Part shown: piece by piece, positions 33,336 through 42,899 of the stretch | Numbering within the stretch: position 1 is the stretch's first letter | Layout: each line of letters starts with the position of its first letter | From: Leptolyngbya sp. PCC 7375 | Lineage (GTDB): Bacteria; Cyanobacteriota; Cyanobacteriia; Phormidesmidales; Phormidesmidaceae | DNA: 64,000 nucleotides | NCBI RefSeq assembly: GCF_000316115.1 | Contig: NZ_JH993797.1 | Span: 6,483,961-6,547,960, forward strand | Direction: 5' to 3' | Notes under the pieces: model-generated | Databases searched by the model: none | The model's input: only the letters and a program-made list of their open reading frames with translations | What the model was told of the DNA's origin: nothing | Translations under genes and position numbers: made by a program

Positions 33336-34167
33336 AACCATTGGGCAAGCTTTGCAATTTGACTTTATGCGTCATGCTCTCCTGGCTGGGGTACTGGTGA
33401 GCATTGCCTGCGGAATTATTGGTACTTTTGTAGTGGTCAATCGCATTGTTTTTATCAGTGGGGGCATTGCCCACGCTGCTTATGGGGGCATTGGATTAGC
33501 CTATTTCTTTGGCGTTAATCCAGTGTTAGGAGCGATCGCTTTTGCCCTGGCTGCGGCACTGGGCATGGGCTGGGTGGAGCGCAAGACCCAACAACGGGCC
33601 GATACAATTATTGGGGTAATGTGGGCCATCGGTATGGCAGTGGGCGTTATTGCCATTGATTTAACCCAGGGCTACAAAGCGGATTTAATGAGCTATCTCT
33701 TTGGCAGTATCCTCACAGTTCCCCGCCAGGAGTTAATCATTATGCTCATCCTCAACCTGATGATTGGCGCGATGGTTTTTCTCTTTTATAAAGAATTGTT
33801 GGCCATTTCCTTTGATCCCGTTTTTGCCACCACCCGCAACATTCCGGTAGATGCCCTGTACCTCACGCTGGTGGCAGCGATCGCCCTGACAGTCGTGATG
33901 GTGATGCAGGTGGTGGGGTTGATTATGGTGATTGCCCTGTTAACGATTCCCGCAGCGATCGCTGGCCAATTTGTCCAGGACATCAAGCAGATGATGTTCC
34001 TGGCCAGTTTGCTGGGGATGGCGTTTACGACGACAGGGCTGTGGCTCTCCTATTTTTTCAATCTCACCTCCGGCGCAACGATTATTCTTGTTGCTGGAAC
34101 CGCCTATTTGCTCAGTTTGCTCCTGAAACAGTGCATTTGCAAGATGAGATTCCGTTTGTGGGTCTAA
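33328..34167 (+). CDS. znuB: ZnuB zinc ABC transporter permease
   Basis: ATG 33328 overlaps the znuC end by 8 bp and gives the usual N-terminus MIETIGQALQFDFMRHALLAGV. The 279-residue product has about eight hydrophobic helices and the ABC-3 signature region (GIAHAAYGGIGLAYF, VGLIMVIALLTIPAA). The last residues (KQCICKMRFRLWV) run into a copied ccmM fragment, so the native C-terminus may have been replaced by the rearrangement. Confidence 0.93.
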   Translation: MIETIGQALQFDFMRHALLAGVLVSIACGIIGTFVVVNRIVFISGGIAHAAYGGIGLAYFFGVNPVLGAIAFALAAALGMGWVERKTQQRADTIIGVMWAIGMAVGVIAIDLTQGYKADLMSYLFGSILTVPRQELIIMLILNLMIGAMVFLFYKELLAISFDPVFATTRNIPVDALYLTLVAAIALTVVMVMQVVGLIMVIALLTIPAAIAGQFVQDIKQMMFLASLLGMAFTTTGLWLSYFFNLTSGATIILVAGTAYLLSLLLKQCICKMRFRLWV

Positions 34168-34418
34168 CCATCCAATGAATCGGAGCGCATCGACAAACTC
34201 CAGGCCAATGTGGTGACCCTGGCGGAGTTGTTGCCGGATGATGTCTATGACGTCTGCCTGTAACGGATTCACCTTGCCGTTTTGAGCCATCGTCCGAGAG
34301 CCATTATTGGAGGCTTGATTCTGCAAAGAGGTGACACAGGCGATATCGTTCGCACAGCGATATCCAGCCCGTAAGGCTTGATTGATTTCGACCACATGGT
34401 GAGAGAAGGTGCGATCGC
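34168..34418 (-). pseudogene. Internal ccmM fragment
   Basis: On the minus strand this stretch encodes FSHHVVEINQALRAGYRC, then IACVTSLQNQ and IIRQQLRQGHHIGLEF. It is a diverged copy of residues about 177-255 of the ccmM-like gene at 55594-56532. It lacks both ends. Its 5' side stops at a HIP1 octamer (34411-34418) where a cysS fragment begins. Confidence 0.88.
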
Positions 34419-34557
34419 AGACCTGATCCAGCAACGCCAAACGGCCCGACAACGGCGAGACTTTATAACGGCAGATGATATTCGCGACCAGCTAGCGGCA
34501 GTGGGGGTTACGGTGGTTGATCAGCCCGATGGAGCCGTCCGCTGGCATCGGCAGTAA
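34411..34557 (+). pseudogene. 3' fragment of cysS, copy 1
   Basis: The stretch repeats the last about 147 bp of cysS (31253-31399) with few changes, ending at the same TAA. It has no 5' part and is joined to the ccmM fragment at a shared GCGATCGC. Confidence 0.9.
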
Positions 34558-34730
34558 AATGGATAAATTGCAGCCTATCCACTATGATCCATCCCAATAG
34601 GCTGGGCTCTTGCTGTCGGTGTTCAGCTGTCGTCAGTGTCAATCCAAGGCTGGTCGCATTGCAAAAACCGAATCGCAAAATCTTCTGGCGTACAATGAGT
34701 ATATGCTGATCTACTCCTTTTTTAATTAAT

Positions 34731-34952
34731 ATGACAATTCGTGAAATTGCTATCGACAAGCTTCAAAAGCTTCCTGATTCACTATTACGGCAAGTCAGTG
34801 ATTTTATTGACTTTCTAACATACAAGCATCAGGCACAACCTAAAGTTAATGCTTTTCAAAATACATTCGCTGAAACGTGGGCCGGATGGTTTGAGTCTGT
34901 AGATCAATTAAAAGTTGGTCCCACTGAGCCTGTGGGTGATTACCAGCAGTAA
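34731..34952 (+). CDS. DUF2281-type antitoxin
   Basis: The 73-residue product has the N-terminal pattern of DUF2281/VapB-like antitoxins (EIAIDKLQKLPDSLLRQVSDFIDFL) and a polar C-terminus with a tryptophan-rich WAGWFESVDQ segment. It should pair with the PIN protein that follows, but that gene has lost its 5' end, so the antitoxin may be orphaned. A sequence resembling GGATAAATTGCAGCCTATCC upstream (about 34560) also occurs in the long repeat at 37185. Confidence 0.75.
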   Translation: MTIREIAIDKLQKLPDSLLRQVSDFIDFLTYKHQAQPKVNAFQNTFAETWAGWFESVDQLKVGPTEPVGDYQQ

Positions 34953-34959
34953 TACAACT

Positions 34960-35284
34960 TAATTCTCCTCTTATTACAACCTGGTCTTGTTTGACAGAAG
35001 CTATGTATTTATCACTCCATCGAGGCGGATGGAAAATGCAGAAACAGTTAGGGCAACTACTTCTGGATAGACTTTTATCAGTTTATGAAATTCAGGCAGA
35101 GGATTATGGACGTTTATTTGAGTTAATGGATCAATATCAAGATCGACCAATGGACTTGGCGGATGCTTCATTAGTTCTAGTTGCAGAAAGAACAGGAGCC
35201 AGAAAGATTCTCACCATTGATTCAGATTTCCTGTTTTACCGAATTCAAAATAAAGATACTTTTGACGTTATCTCAGTTCAGTAA
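34960..35284 (+). pseudogene. PIN-domain toxin, 5'-truncated
   Basis: The frame reads LITTWSCLTEAMYLSLHRGGW and continues with PMDLADASLVLVAERTGARKILTIDSDF, the second half of a VapC/PIN nuclease with its central and C-terminal Asp residues. The N-terminal strand with the first catalytic Asp is missing. The only starts are TTG or internal ATG. It is therefore a broken toxin. Confidence 0.8.
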
Positions 35285-35298
35285 ACAATACTCAAAAT

Positions 35299-35391
35299 GC
35301 TAAACGTGCATAGCATAGGCCCTGATGCGGACGGATTGAAAGATGCAGGCAAGCTCTAAAGTACTGACCGCCGATCAGCTTCAACGTTAGC
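35299..35391. repeat. attC-like imperfect palindrome A
   Basis: The left arm runs from GCTAAAC and contains CTGATGCGGACGG; the right arm is CCGCCGATCAGCTTCAACG followed by TTAGC. The outer and inner boxes pair (GCTAA/TTAGC and CTGAT-CGG/CCG-ATCAG), giving a 93-bp site behind the broken toxin cassette. Confidence 0.5.
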
Positions 35392-35436
35392 GACAGCTGA
35401 CTGTGGAAAATGTTAACAGAATTCGAAAATTCTACG
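35392..35436. repeat. Dispersed flank repeat, copy 1 of 3
   Basis: GACAGCTGACTGTGGAAAAT continues through AGAATTCGAAAATTCTACG. The same block follows TTAGC at 51714-51757 and 55518-55562. Here it is joined to a cysS fragment at 35437-35458. Confidence 0.85.
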
Positions 35437-35458
35437 CCCGGGTATTGGGGTTAGAGAC

Positions 35459-36926
35459 GATGCCTGTCCAAGTGTTAAATAGCAAACAGAGAAAAAGGGT
35501 TGAGAAGGTATCCGGTACGCTAAAGCCAGTCAAGGATAGAGAGGTGTGCCGTGTTATCCGAAATCGTTCAGAGATTTGCCCAAGAAAGCCCTATCAGCGT
35601 AATGATGCGAGGGGCGATGGAGTTGGTCTTCCGTCCTGAGCGGTTGGATGACATCTTTGAGCGCCATGCCAAAGTTCAGTATCAGCGAGAACTGCTCTTC
35701 TCGACCTTGGTGAACCTGTTGAGTTTAGTGGTGTGTGGCATTCATCCGTCGATGAATGCGGCCTACCGCAAAAAGGCCGACGAGATGAACGTCACCCGGA
35801 ATGCAGTGTACGAGAAACTCAATGGCGTTGAACCGCAGGTGAGTCGTGCGGTACTCAAAGAAACGGCTGCCGAGTTGTCTACCTTGATGGATACGATGGG
35901 CGGTAAAAGTGCCCCACTCTTGCCAGGGTATGACATTCGTATTTTAGATGGCAATGGGCTGGCGGCGACGGAACGGCGATTGAAAGTATTACGCGAGGTG
36001 GCCTCAGCCCCGTTGCCGGGAAAATCCCTAGTGGTGCTCGATCCAGAAAGACGTCTAGCCGTGGACATTTTTCCCTGTGAAGATGGTCATACTCAAGAAC
36101 GTCGATTGTTTAGCCAGGTGCTGAGCGTGGTGCGCTCAGGAGAGGTCTGGGTCGCTGACCGTAACATGTGTACCCAACAGTTTTTGGTTGAAATTGCCCA
36201 GCACGATGCCGCTTTTGTGATTCGTGAGCATCAGAATCTACCCTACCAAGCGCTCAGTGATCTGATATTTATCGAGACCGGGGAAGCCGGGGAGATTTTT
36301 GAACAGGATATCGAAATACAGTACAACGGGCACCGGGTTGAATTGCGACGAGTTGTCCTCCGACTGGCAACGCCAACCCGGCATGACGATACTGAGATTG
36401 TCGTGCTCACCACCCTACCAACGGCGGTGGCAGATGCATCGACGAGTCTGCGATTGTATCGAAACCGTTGGCGAGTGGAAGGCTTATTTTTGACGGTGAC
36501 GATGAACTTTGAGGGGGAAATCAAGACCTTAGCCTACCCCAAAGCCGCTCTGTTCAGCTTTACCTTAGCGTTGGTGGCGTACAACATTCTGGCCATTATC
36601 AAAGGGGCATTGGCCAGTGTTCATGGGGTAGAGACTATTGAAGAGACGGTGTCTGATTTCTATGTAGTCGATGAGCTACAGGGGGTGTATCGAGGCATGA
36701 TGATTGCCATTCCGCCTGAGCATTGGCAAGGGTTTCAGGCTCTTTCCTTAATCGCGATGGCTCAACAACTCAAAGCACTTGCCAAACAAGTCAATCTGAA
36801 GCGATTTCGAAAACAACCTCGCAAACCGAAGAAAAAGAAGAAGGCGCTCGTTCGCGATCCCAAAAAGCCACATGTTGCTACTGCTAGACTTTTATCTGAC
36901 CAATAATTAACACTTGGACAGGCATC
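35459..36926 (+). mobile_element. IS4-family insertion sequence, complete
   Basis: Terminal inverted repeats GATGCCTGTCCAAGTGTTAA (35459) and its complement (ending 36926) bound a 1468-bp element. It is flanked by the 11-bp target duplication GGGTTAGAGAC (35448-35458 and 36927-36937). It is inserted in a cysS fragment. Intact ends and transposase suggest recent movement. Confidence 0.92.
35551..36906 (+). CDS. IS4-family DDE transposase
   Basis: The 451-residue product (GTG start) has an N-terminal helical part and a DDE domain. The first Asp is in RILDGNGLAATERR, the second in VWVADRNMCTQQF, and the Glu in the Y-x2-R-x3-E region YRNRWRVEGLF. Its C-terminus is basic and lysine-rich, as usual for DNA binding. 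The reading frame is uninterrupted. Confidence 0.92.
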   Translation: MLSEIVQRFAQESPISVMMRGAMELVFRPERLDDIFERHAKVQYQRELLFSTLVNLLSLVVCGIHPSMNAAYRKKADEMNVTRNAVYEKLNGVEPQVSRAVLKETAAELSTLMDTMGGKSAPLLPGYDIRILDGNGLAATERRLKVLREVASAPLPGKSLVVLDPERRLAVDIFPCEDGHTQERRLFSQVLSVVRSGEVWVADRNMCTQQFLVEIAQHDAAFVIREHQNLPYQALSDLIFIETGEAGEIFEQDIEIQYNGHRVELRRVVLRLATPTRHDDTEIVVLTTLPTAVADASTSLRLYRNRWRVEGLFLTVTMNFEGEIKTLAYPKAALFSFTLALVAYNILAIIKGALASVHGVETIEETVSDFYVVDELQGVYRGMMIAIPPEHWQGFQALSLIAMAQQLKALAKQVNLKRFRKQPRKPKKKKKALVRDPKKPHVATARLLSDQ

Positions 36927-37133
36927 GGGTTAGAGACCAAAGCCGACAGTGGTACTGATGCGGCAACGGGTAAATTGGATGAGGGTGCGATCGCAGATCT
37001 AATTCAGTAGCGTCAAACGGCCCGACAACAGCGAGATTTTGCAACAGCAGATAATATTCGCGATCAGCTAGCAGCAGTGGGGGTTACGGTGGTTGATCAA
37101 CCAAATGGAGCCGTCCGCTGGCATCAGCAGTAA
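36927..37133 (+). pseudogene. 3' fragment of cysS, copy 2
   Basis: The stretch matches the last about 205 bp of cysS and ends at the same TAA. An in-frame TAG (LIQ-stop-RQTARQQRD) shows decay. The IS4 element separates it from its left part at 35437-35458. Confidence 0.9.
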
Positions 37134-37184
37134 ATCAGCGCGATAGGAGTAATGGTTTAAGTGAATCTGGTCTCTGACTTGGTT

Positions 37185-37440
37185 TGGTAGCTTTCGCGGT
37201 TGTGCCTTTATAGGTGGTAGGCGCAGAACAAATGTGTTTATTTCGACCTGAAACCAGAAAAACTTACTGAGAAAACTCGGCAGCTATACTGAAACTTGCA
37301 ATATATTCACCTAATTTGAGCGTACTATGTGGATAATTTGCAGCCTATCCACCTAACTTGGCGAGATATTCTGCGAAGAATCAACATATCCACCCTGTTT
37401 CAGACAGATAGACTGAAACTATCAGTCTAATAAGAGTCAT
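37185..37440. repeat. Long dispersed repeat, copy A
   Basis: About 250 bp, including CTTTCGCGGTTG, AACTCGGCAGCTATACT, ATATATTCACC and ATCCACCC-GTTTCAG, is found again at 48045-48295 and in part at 46706-46766. It has no frame. Here it precedes the defence locus. The A/T-rich stretch 37441-37709 likely holds that locus's promoter. Confidence 0.85.
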
Positions 37441-37709
37441 GCATTCACCTCAAGGCTCTCGGAAGAAGTGGAAGGCACTCTAAAATTATTTTGAAGTCAA
37501 TATCAATCAAGAAAGATATTTGTATAGATAGTTACTCAAACGAAAAATAATTTTTGCGAAAAATATTAAAAATTAAAATACTGTCGCTCCTCTGAAACAT
37601 TTTCTGTACAATGATTGATTCGCAGTCACTCAAAGGGGCTAACTATATTGATTGCTACTCAGAATCATCTGGCTATCTTTGAGCCACATTCTTTAGAGGG
37701 GTATTACCT

Positions 37710-39509
37710 ATGAGTATTACCCCAAGAGGTATGTCGATCAGCGAAGCATATCGTCTTTATAGAAGTGAAAAACTTCTTGTAAATCGTCGATACCAAAGAA
37801 AGTTAGTCTGGACTCAAGCTGAGAAAGTAAAGCTCGTAGACAGTATACTGAAGGGCTATCCTATTCCGTTAATTCTCCTTGCCTCAAGATCTCAAATTCA
37901 TGAATCTGGTGTCTACGAGATCATGGATGGTATGCAAAGATTCAACGCTATATTCACCTTTATCGAAAATGTTTTCCCACTAGATGATGGTCGCTATTTT
38001 GACATTCAACATTTTTCTTATGCCAAAGAGCTGCTAGAAGCAGGAACTATAGAAAAATTAGATGGTGATCAACCTCTATTATCTCTAGCTGAATGTGCAA
38101 AAATCACTGAGTACCAGCTAGCTGTTACTATTTATCCAGCAACCACAGAAGAGGAGATTACTGATGTCTTTGGACGGATTAACTCTAATGGTAAGCAGTT
38201 AAGTTTTCAAGAGAGAAGACAAGCTGGAGTCGTAGAACCTTTCGCTGATACTGTTAGGAAAATTGCCTCTGAGTTACGAGGTGATTCTTCTCAAGAGCTA
38301 ATGTTATTGATAAATATGCCTGAGATTAGCATTGATTCGAAACAAAGGCATCATGGATACGGTTTAAACGCAGAAGACATTTTATGGTGTAAACAAGGCA
38401 TTCTTACCATTAAGCAATTAAGAGATAGTGAGGATGAGCAAATGATTGCTGATCTCTGTGCCTCTATTCTGTTTGGTGAGCCATTTGCATACAGTGGTGA
38501 ACGATTGGATAAATTATATGATGTGAATACATCTGAATTTAAAAAGCTAGAAAATGCTCTTACTCGCTACACAGTTGATCGTCTTATACATGATGTAAAA
38601 GCCACTTTCTCCGTATTGAGGGAGATAATCGAGTCATATAGTGACCAGTCAAATACCTTACGCCGGGTGGTTCACCCTAAAGCTAGGGGAAATCCTATTA
38701 AAACTGCCTTTTATGCTATTTTTATGGCGTTCTACGATTTAATTGTGCTACAGGAAAGAACTCCTATTGATGCGTCAGGTATCATGGATGCCTTATCAAA
38801 TGTGCATGTAAGTCTGAAGCAAACTTCAAAGGCAGTTAATGCTAAGGACAGAAAAAATAACATCAATAAGATTAAAGGCCTTTTAGATGAATTCTTCGTT
38901 AAAAAGGAGCCATCTATTCTCAAACATGGACCTAGTCTGGCTTTAGACTTAGAAAACTCTATTAGACGCTCCTTAATAGAAACATCTCGTTATGAATGTA
39001 AGCAGGGTTTATTACGACTTTCCAATGAAAGAAATTTAGATCAAGAACTTTTAAAAAGAATCCTACAGACAATATGTGGTATAGCCAATGTGGGTCCTGA
39101 TGGAGCTGGGTATCTCTTTGTTGGTGTCGCAGATAAGAAAAAAGATGCTGAAAGAGTTAAACAACTTGACCAAATTGAACCATATGAAATAAATGATAGA
39201 TACATTGTTGGTATTGACAGAGAAGCTAAGTTACTGGATATTAGCATTGAGGAATATACCGACATTCTCCTGAACTCAATTAGAAATTCGAAGCTTTCGG
39301 AACCTCTCAAAACTCAGCTCTTGGCAAAATTTGACACTGTAAAAATTACAAAAGCTCATCAGGTTTTCTCAGTTATCCGGATAACTATACCTGCACAAAC
39401 TAAGATGTCTAATTTAGACCATGCTGTATTTTGTCGCAATGGATCATCTACGGAAAAAGTAGAAGGAACGGGAGTTATTTCAATACATGAGTTATTCAAC
39501 TACTCATAG
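37710..39509 (+). CDS. DUF262 protein with C-terminal AlbA_2/Schlafen-like domain
   Basis: The 599-residue protein starts with a DUF262 (ParB/Srx-like) domain: RRYQRKLVWTQAEKVKLVDS, then GYPIPLILL and IMDGMQRFNAIF, comparable to the DGQQR motif of GmrS. The C-terminal 190 residues resemble an AlbA_2 domain: ETSRYECKQGLLRL, then ICGIANVGPDGAGYLFVGVADKK. The HNH (DUF1524) nuclease domain of GmrSD and SspE is missing. It is the first gene of a probable operon with a methylase and a nuclease, so an NTP-dependent sensor or effector role in defence is inferred. Confidence 0.82.
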   Translation: MSITPRGMSISEAYRLYRSEKLLVNRRYQRKLVWTQAEKVKLVDSILKGYPIPLILLASRSQIHESGVYEIMDGMQRFNAIFTFIENVFPLDDGRYFDIQHFSYAKELLEAGTIEKLDGDQPLLSLAECAKITEYQLAVTIYPATTEEEITDVFGRINSNGKQLSFQERRQAGVVEPFADTVRKIASELRGDSSQELMLLINMPEISIDSKQRHHGYGLNAEDILWCKQGILTIKQLRDSEDEQMIADLCASILFGEPFAYSGERLDKLYDVNTSEFKKLENALTRYTVDRLIHDVKATFSVLREIIESYSDQSNTLRRVVHPKARGNPIKTAFYAIFMAFYDLIVLQERTPIDASGIMDALSNVHVSLKQTSKAVNAKDRKNNINKIKGLLDEFFVKKEPSILKHGPSLALDLENSIRRSLIETSRYECKQGLLRLSNERNLDQELLKRILQTICGIANVGPDGAGYLFVGVADKKKDAERVKQLDQIEPYEINDRYIVGIDREAKLLDISIEEYTDILLNSIRNSKLSEPLKTQLLAKFDTVKITKAHQVFSVIRITIPAQTKMSNLDHAVFCRNGSSTEKVEGTGVISIHELFNYS

Positions 39510-39547
39510 TCTTTGAATTTTGTATAAGTTTCTTATTTGCTCAAGTA

Positions 39548-41746
39548 ATGTCGATAGAATCAAACTTTGATATTGAATTTACTGCTAGGTTGGCTTTGCG
39601 GGAAAAGCAAATTCAGCAGAATTATCGACCAATCATCGCTGTTCATAAGTGGTTTGCTCGCCGTCCCGGAACACTTTTTCGTAGTCTTATTCTGTCTGAA
39701 TTCAAGAATCAACCAATCGATCAAACCTACTATTGTACAAATAACTTTGAAGGGATAACTATTGCCGATCCTTTTATGGGTGGTGGGACACCACTGCTTG
39801 AAGCTAATCGATTAGGATGTAATGTAATCGGTACAGATATCAATCCAATGGCGACATGGATTGTACAGGAAGAGATCTCTAAACTGGATCTTTCCAAGTA
39901 CTCAGAAGTTGCTGAACATCTTCTTTCTTATCTTGAAGATGAGATTGGATATCTCTATAAAACCCGCTGTCCTATAACAGGCACTGAAGGGGTTGAAGTT
40001 AAGTATTTTCTTTGGGTTAAAACTGGGATTTGTACAGCTTGTCAACAGAGTTTCGATCTCTTTCCTGGGTATATTCTGGCCAAAGATGTACGGCACCCCA
40101 CCTATGTTCTGGTCTGTGCTACCTGTGGCGACCTCAATGAAGTTGAAGATCCAGCCAACCCAGGGTTTTGTAACTGTGGTGAGGTTCTCCAGGTAAAGGG
40201 AGCCGTCAAACGAAGCCAATGTACCTGTCCTCACTGCGGACATATAAATAAGGCTCCATTCCATGGTGATGAACCACCTTCACACCGTCTATTTGCGATT
40301 GAATATTATAACCCTGAATTGAAAGATAGATCGGGTCGCCTTTTCAAAAAACCTGATGCTGATGACATTGCTCGGGTAGAAAAAGCTCAATTTCTCTGGT
40401 CAAATATAAACTCTTCTTTTGTCCCTGAGGATGATATTCCGAAGGGGGATGAAACAAATAGATTACATCGTTGGGGCTATAAGCGCTTTTGTGAACTTTT
40501 CAATTCTCGCCAATTGTTAGCACTGGAAACAGCAGCAAGTTTTATTGCTCAGATCAAAGATAAGCGTCTCCGTTGTGCTTTTGCAACTAACTTTTCTGAC
40601 TTATTACGTTATCAAAATATGTTGTGCCGCTACGACACTATGGCACTTAAATCTCTTGATATCTTTTCAATCCACGGTTTCCCGGTTGGTTATGTTCAGG
40701 TTGAATCTAACTTCCTTGGTATTAGAAAGCATAATGGCCTGCCTGTAGGCTCTGGTGGTTGGATTAACATTATTGAGAAATACTCAAAAGCTAAACGCTA
40801 TTGCACGAGTCCTTTTGAGGTCGTTTTTCAAGGCAAGAAGAAAAAGATTATAGAAATTGGCGGTGAATGGATTGGGGAACATACTCCCAAAAGTTTCAAG
40901 CCTCATTCTCGAACTATAGACCTTCGTTGTGTTTCCGCTACAAGCCTGAATCTTCCAGAAAATAGTCTAGATGCCGTTTTTACCGATCCGCCCTACTATG
41001 GCATGGTTCAGTATGGAGAATTAATGCAGTTTTGCTATGTATGGCTTCGTAAGCTTATGGGCGCTAATTTTCCAGGGCTTGGCCAGACAACAACTCGTCA
41101 TCAAAATGAGCTAACTGGAAATGATACGGCATCACGGGGAATCATTCATTTTGCTGAAGGATTAGCTCAGGTCTATTCTCGTATGGCATCTGCCCTTAAA
41201 CCTGGTGCCCCTCTAGTATTCACCTACCACCATAACCGTCAAGAGGCCTATCTTGCTGTTGCTATGTCCATTCTTGATGCGGATTTAACCTGTTCTGCAT
41301 CCTTACCCTGCCCTGCTGAAATGGGTGGCTCAATTCATATCCATGGTACTGGCTCATCCATTATTGATACAGTATTTATCTGTCGCCATCACGGTAGCAC
41401 TGTGCGTTCTAGTCTTTTCGAGAATGCATCTCAGCTTGCCAGACTCGTTCAGCATGAATTAGAAGAATTACGTAATGCAGGTATGAAGCCAACTGAAGGA
41501 GATATTCGCTGTATTGCCTTTGGGCATATCACGCGTATAGCCATCTGGCATCTAAAATCTATTTGGGATACTGATAAAACCACAGAACAAAAGCTTGAAA
41601 TAATTCGAAATACGATGAATGAGATCGCTACTCTTGATGAGTTAACCATTGAGCTTGAGCATTTAGAACCACGTCAGCAGGTTATCAACTTTGGTTTATT
41701 TGCTGTATCAGAAGCAAAGGAGCAGCATGATGCAATCACGTTTTGA
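39548..41746 (+). CDS. DNA methylase of the DUF1156 type
   Basis: The 732-residue protein opens with the DUF1156 pattern (REKQIQQNYRPIIAVHKWFARRPGTLFR). It has SAM motif I DPFMGGGTPLLEANRLG near residue 75 and the amino-methylase motif DPPYYGM near 480. In between lie zinc-ribbon-like Cys pairs: CTACQQ, CATCGD, CNCGE and CPHCGH. It should methylate adenine or cytosine amino groups. The nuclease gene overlaps its end by 20 bp, a strong sign of a coupled modification-restriction function. Confidence 0.88.
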   Translation: MSIESNFDIEFTARLALREKQIQQNYRPIIAVHKWFARRPGTLFRSLILSEFKNQPIDQTYYCTNNFEGITIADPFMGGGTPLLEANRLGCNVIGTDINPMATWIVQEEISKLDLSKYSEVAEHLLSYLEDEIGYLYKTRCPITGTEGVEVKYFLWVKTGICTACQQSFDLFPGYILAKDVRHPTYVLVCATCGDLNEVEDPANPGFCNCGEVLQVKGAVKRSQCTCPHCGHINKAPFHGDEPPSHRLFAIEYYNPELKDRSGRLFKKPDADDIARVEKAQFLWSNINSSFVPEDDIPKGDETNRLHRWGYKRFCELFNSRQLLALETAASFIAQIKDKRLRCAFATNFSDLLRYQNMLCRYDTMALKSLDIFSIHGFPVGYVQVESNFLGIRKHNGLPVGSGGWINIIEKYSKAKRYCTSPFEVVFQGKKKKIIEIGGEWIGEHTPKSFKPHSRTIDLRCVSATSLNLPENSLDAVFTDPPYYGMVQYGELMQFCYVWLRKLMGANFPGLGQTTTRHQNELTGNDTASRGIIHFAEGLAQVYSRMASALKPGAPLVFTYHHNRQEAYLAVAMSILDADLTCSASLPCPAEMGGSIHIHGTGSSIIDTVFICRHHGSTVRSSLFENASQLARLVQHELEELRNAGMKPTEGDIRCIAFGHITRIAIWHLKSIWDTDKTTEQKLEIIRNTMNEIATLDELTIELEHLEPRQQVINFGLFAVSEAKEQHDAITF

Positions 41747-42749
41747 GGCCAACTATGCAGATCCCAGCCTTGATTTCGATCCTTTAATCGACGATATTTT
41801 TTCTGAATTGAAGTCAAGCTTTTTGGAAATGCCACGGGGTGATGGATTCATTGAATATAGAATATTCGAGCAAGGCTATCAAACACTTAAAAGGACAACA
41901 AATGCTTTTGAAGTAGTAACGCCTGAAACAGTTGAAGCTGCTATTGAAGAAACACCTATATCGTTAATTGTTTTTCGAGCCATTCTTGGTTTCACTCCAC
42001 CAGAGTGGGCTTATGTTACTGCAGAAATAACTAAGATTGAGGTTAATCAGGGAGCCGCCCGCTCAATTGATCGCAAAATTCGTCTCCAACCCTTGACACC
42101 CAAACCTCTTGGAAATTCGTTAACGGATCAACGCATTCGAGCATTGATTCACGCAGGTGTGCAAACTTTATTGGCAGGTGTTGATTATGGAGTAACTACT
42201 AGTCTTCATCGGCTTGATAAGGTTGATACCCGTGATGGACTTCGGAGTCTTCAGCCTATTGCCGATCTTGGTGTTCCTTACCCAATGGTTCTCTATGAGC
42301 GATTTCTTGGCCGACCATTTGCTTCTCATCGTGATTCTGTCAGTGAGCTTGTAGGGGAATTAGTTGAAGGCGCTATAAAGGATGTGCTTACGGCTGCTAA
42401 AGTAAGCTTCCGTGAGACCAAACGTGCTGAGAGGATAAGTGGTTTCGACCAGGCACCTGACTTTATTATTCCGGACGAATTCACTCCTGTTGCCCTAATT
42501 GAAGCAAAACTCACTGAAGATGATGGCACGGCTCGTGACAAAGTAGCGCGTGTACAGCGTTTACGTACGTTACGTGATGAGAGTGGGCAAAGTTATGATG
42601 TCATTGCTTGCATTGCTGGTAGAGGATTCAAGGTTCGTCGAGAGGATATGAGAAGACTTTTAGAGGCAACTGATGGAAAGGTTTTTACACTTGCTACAAT
42701 GAATTTATTAATCGAGAACACTCGTATTCGAGAGTATCGTATAAGGTAA
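41727..42749 (+). CDS. Putative PD-(D/E)XK restriction endonuclease
   Basis: ATG 41727 (or 41730) lies within the methylase end, with ribosome site AAAGGAG. The 340-residue product has a C-terminal nuclease-like motif: PDFIIPDEFTPVALIEAKL, an Asp followed by E-A-K near residues 241-260. The N-terminal two thirds have no recognised family. Gene order (DUF262, methylase, nuclease) suggests it cuts unmodified DNA. Confidence 0.78.
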   Translation: MMQSRFEANYADPSLDFDPLIDDIFSELKSSFLEMPRGDGFIEYRIFEQGYQTLKRTTNAFEVVTPETVEAAIEETPISLIVFRAILGFTPPEWAYVTAEITKIEVNQGAARSIDRKIRLQPLTPKPLGNSLTDQRIRALIHAGVQTLLAGVDYGVTTSLHRLDKVDTRDGLRSLQPIADLGVPYPMVLYERFLGRPFASHRDSVSELVGELVEGAIKDVLTAAKVSFRETKRAERISGFDQAPDFIIPDEFTPVALIEAKLTEDDGTARDKVARVQRLRTLRDESGQSYDVIACIAGRGFKVRREDMRRLLEATDGKVFTLATMNLLIENTRIREYRIR

Positions 42750-42781
42750 TGCACTAGACAATTGAACCCAGCAAATGCATG

Positions 42782-42859
42782 ACAAATCGTTGCAGAGGCA
42801 TGATTAAGGATACCTCATGGCGATATAAGTTTTGCATTGCCGCTGAACTCAATCGTTAA
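42782..42859. repeat. attC-like imperfect palindrome B (weak)
   Basis: The right arm GCCGCTGAACTCAATCGTTAA resembles the right arms of the other sites. The left arm AATCGTTGCAGAGGCA pairs only in part. It follows the nuclease gene. Confidence 0.3.
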
Positions 42860-42899
42860 TAAGAAAAACGTAGTTCAATTTGAATAGGTAACTCTAAAA

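Noticed and set aside
33940..34452. 170-codon minus-strand frame
   Set aside because: Only its first two thirds are real ccmM-derived sequence; the rest is antisense to znuB. It is treated as a fragment.
35403..35639. 78-codon frame across the IS4 left end
   Set aside because: It crosses the IS boundary and has no homology-like features.
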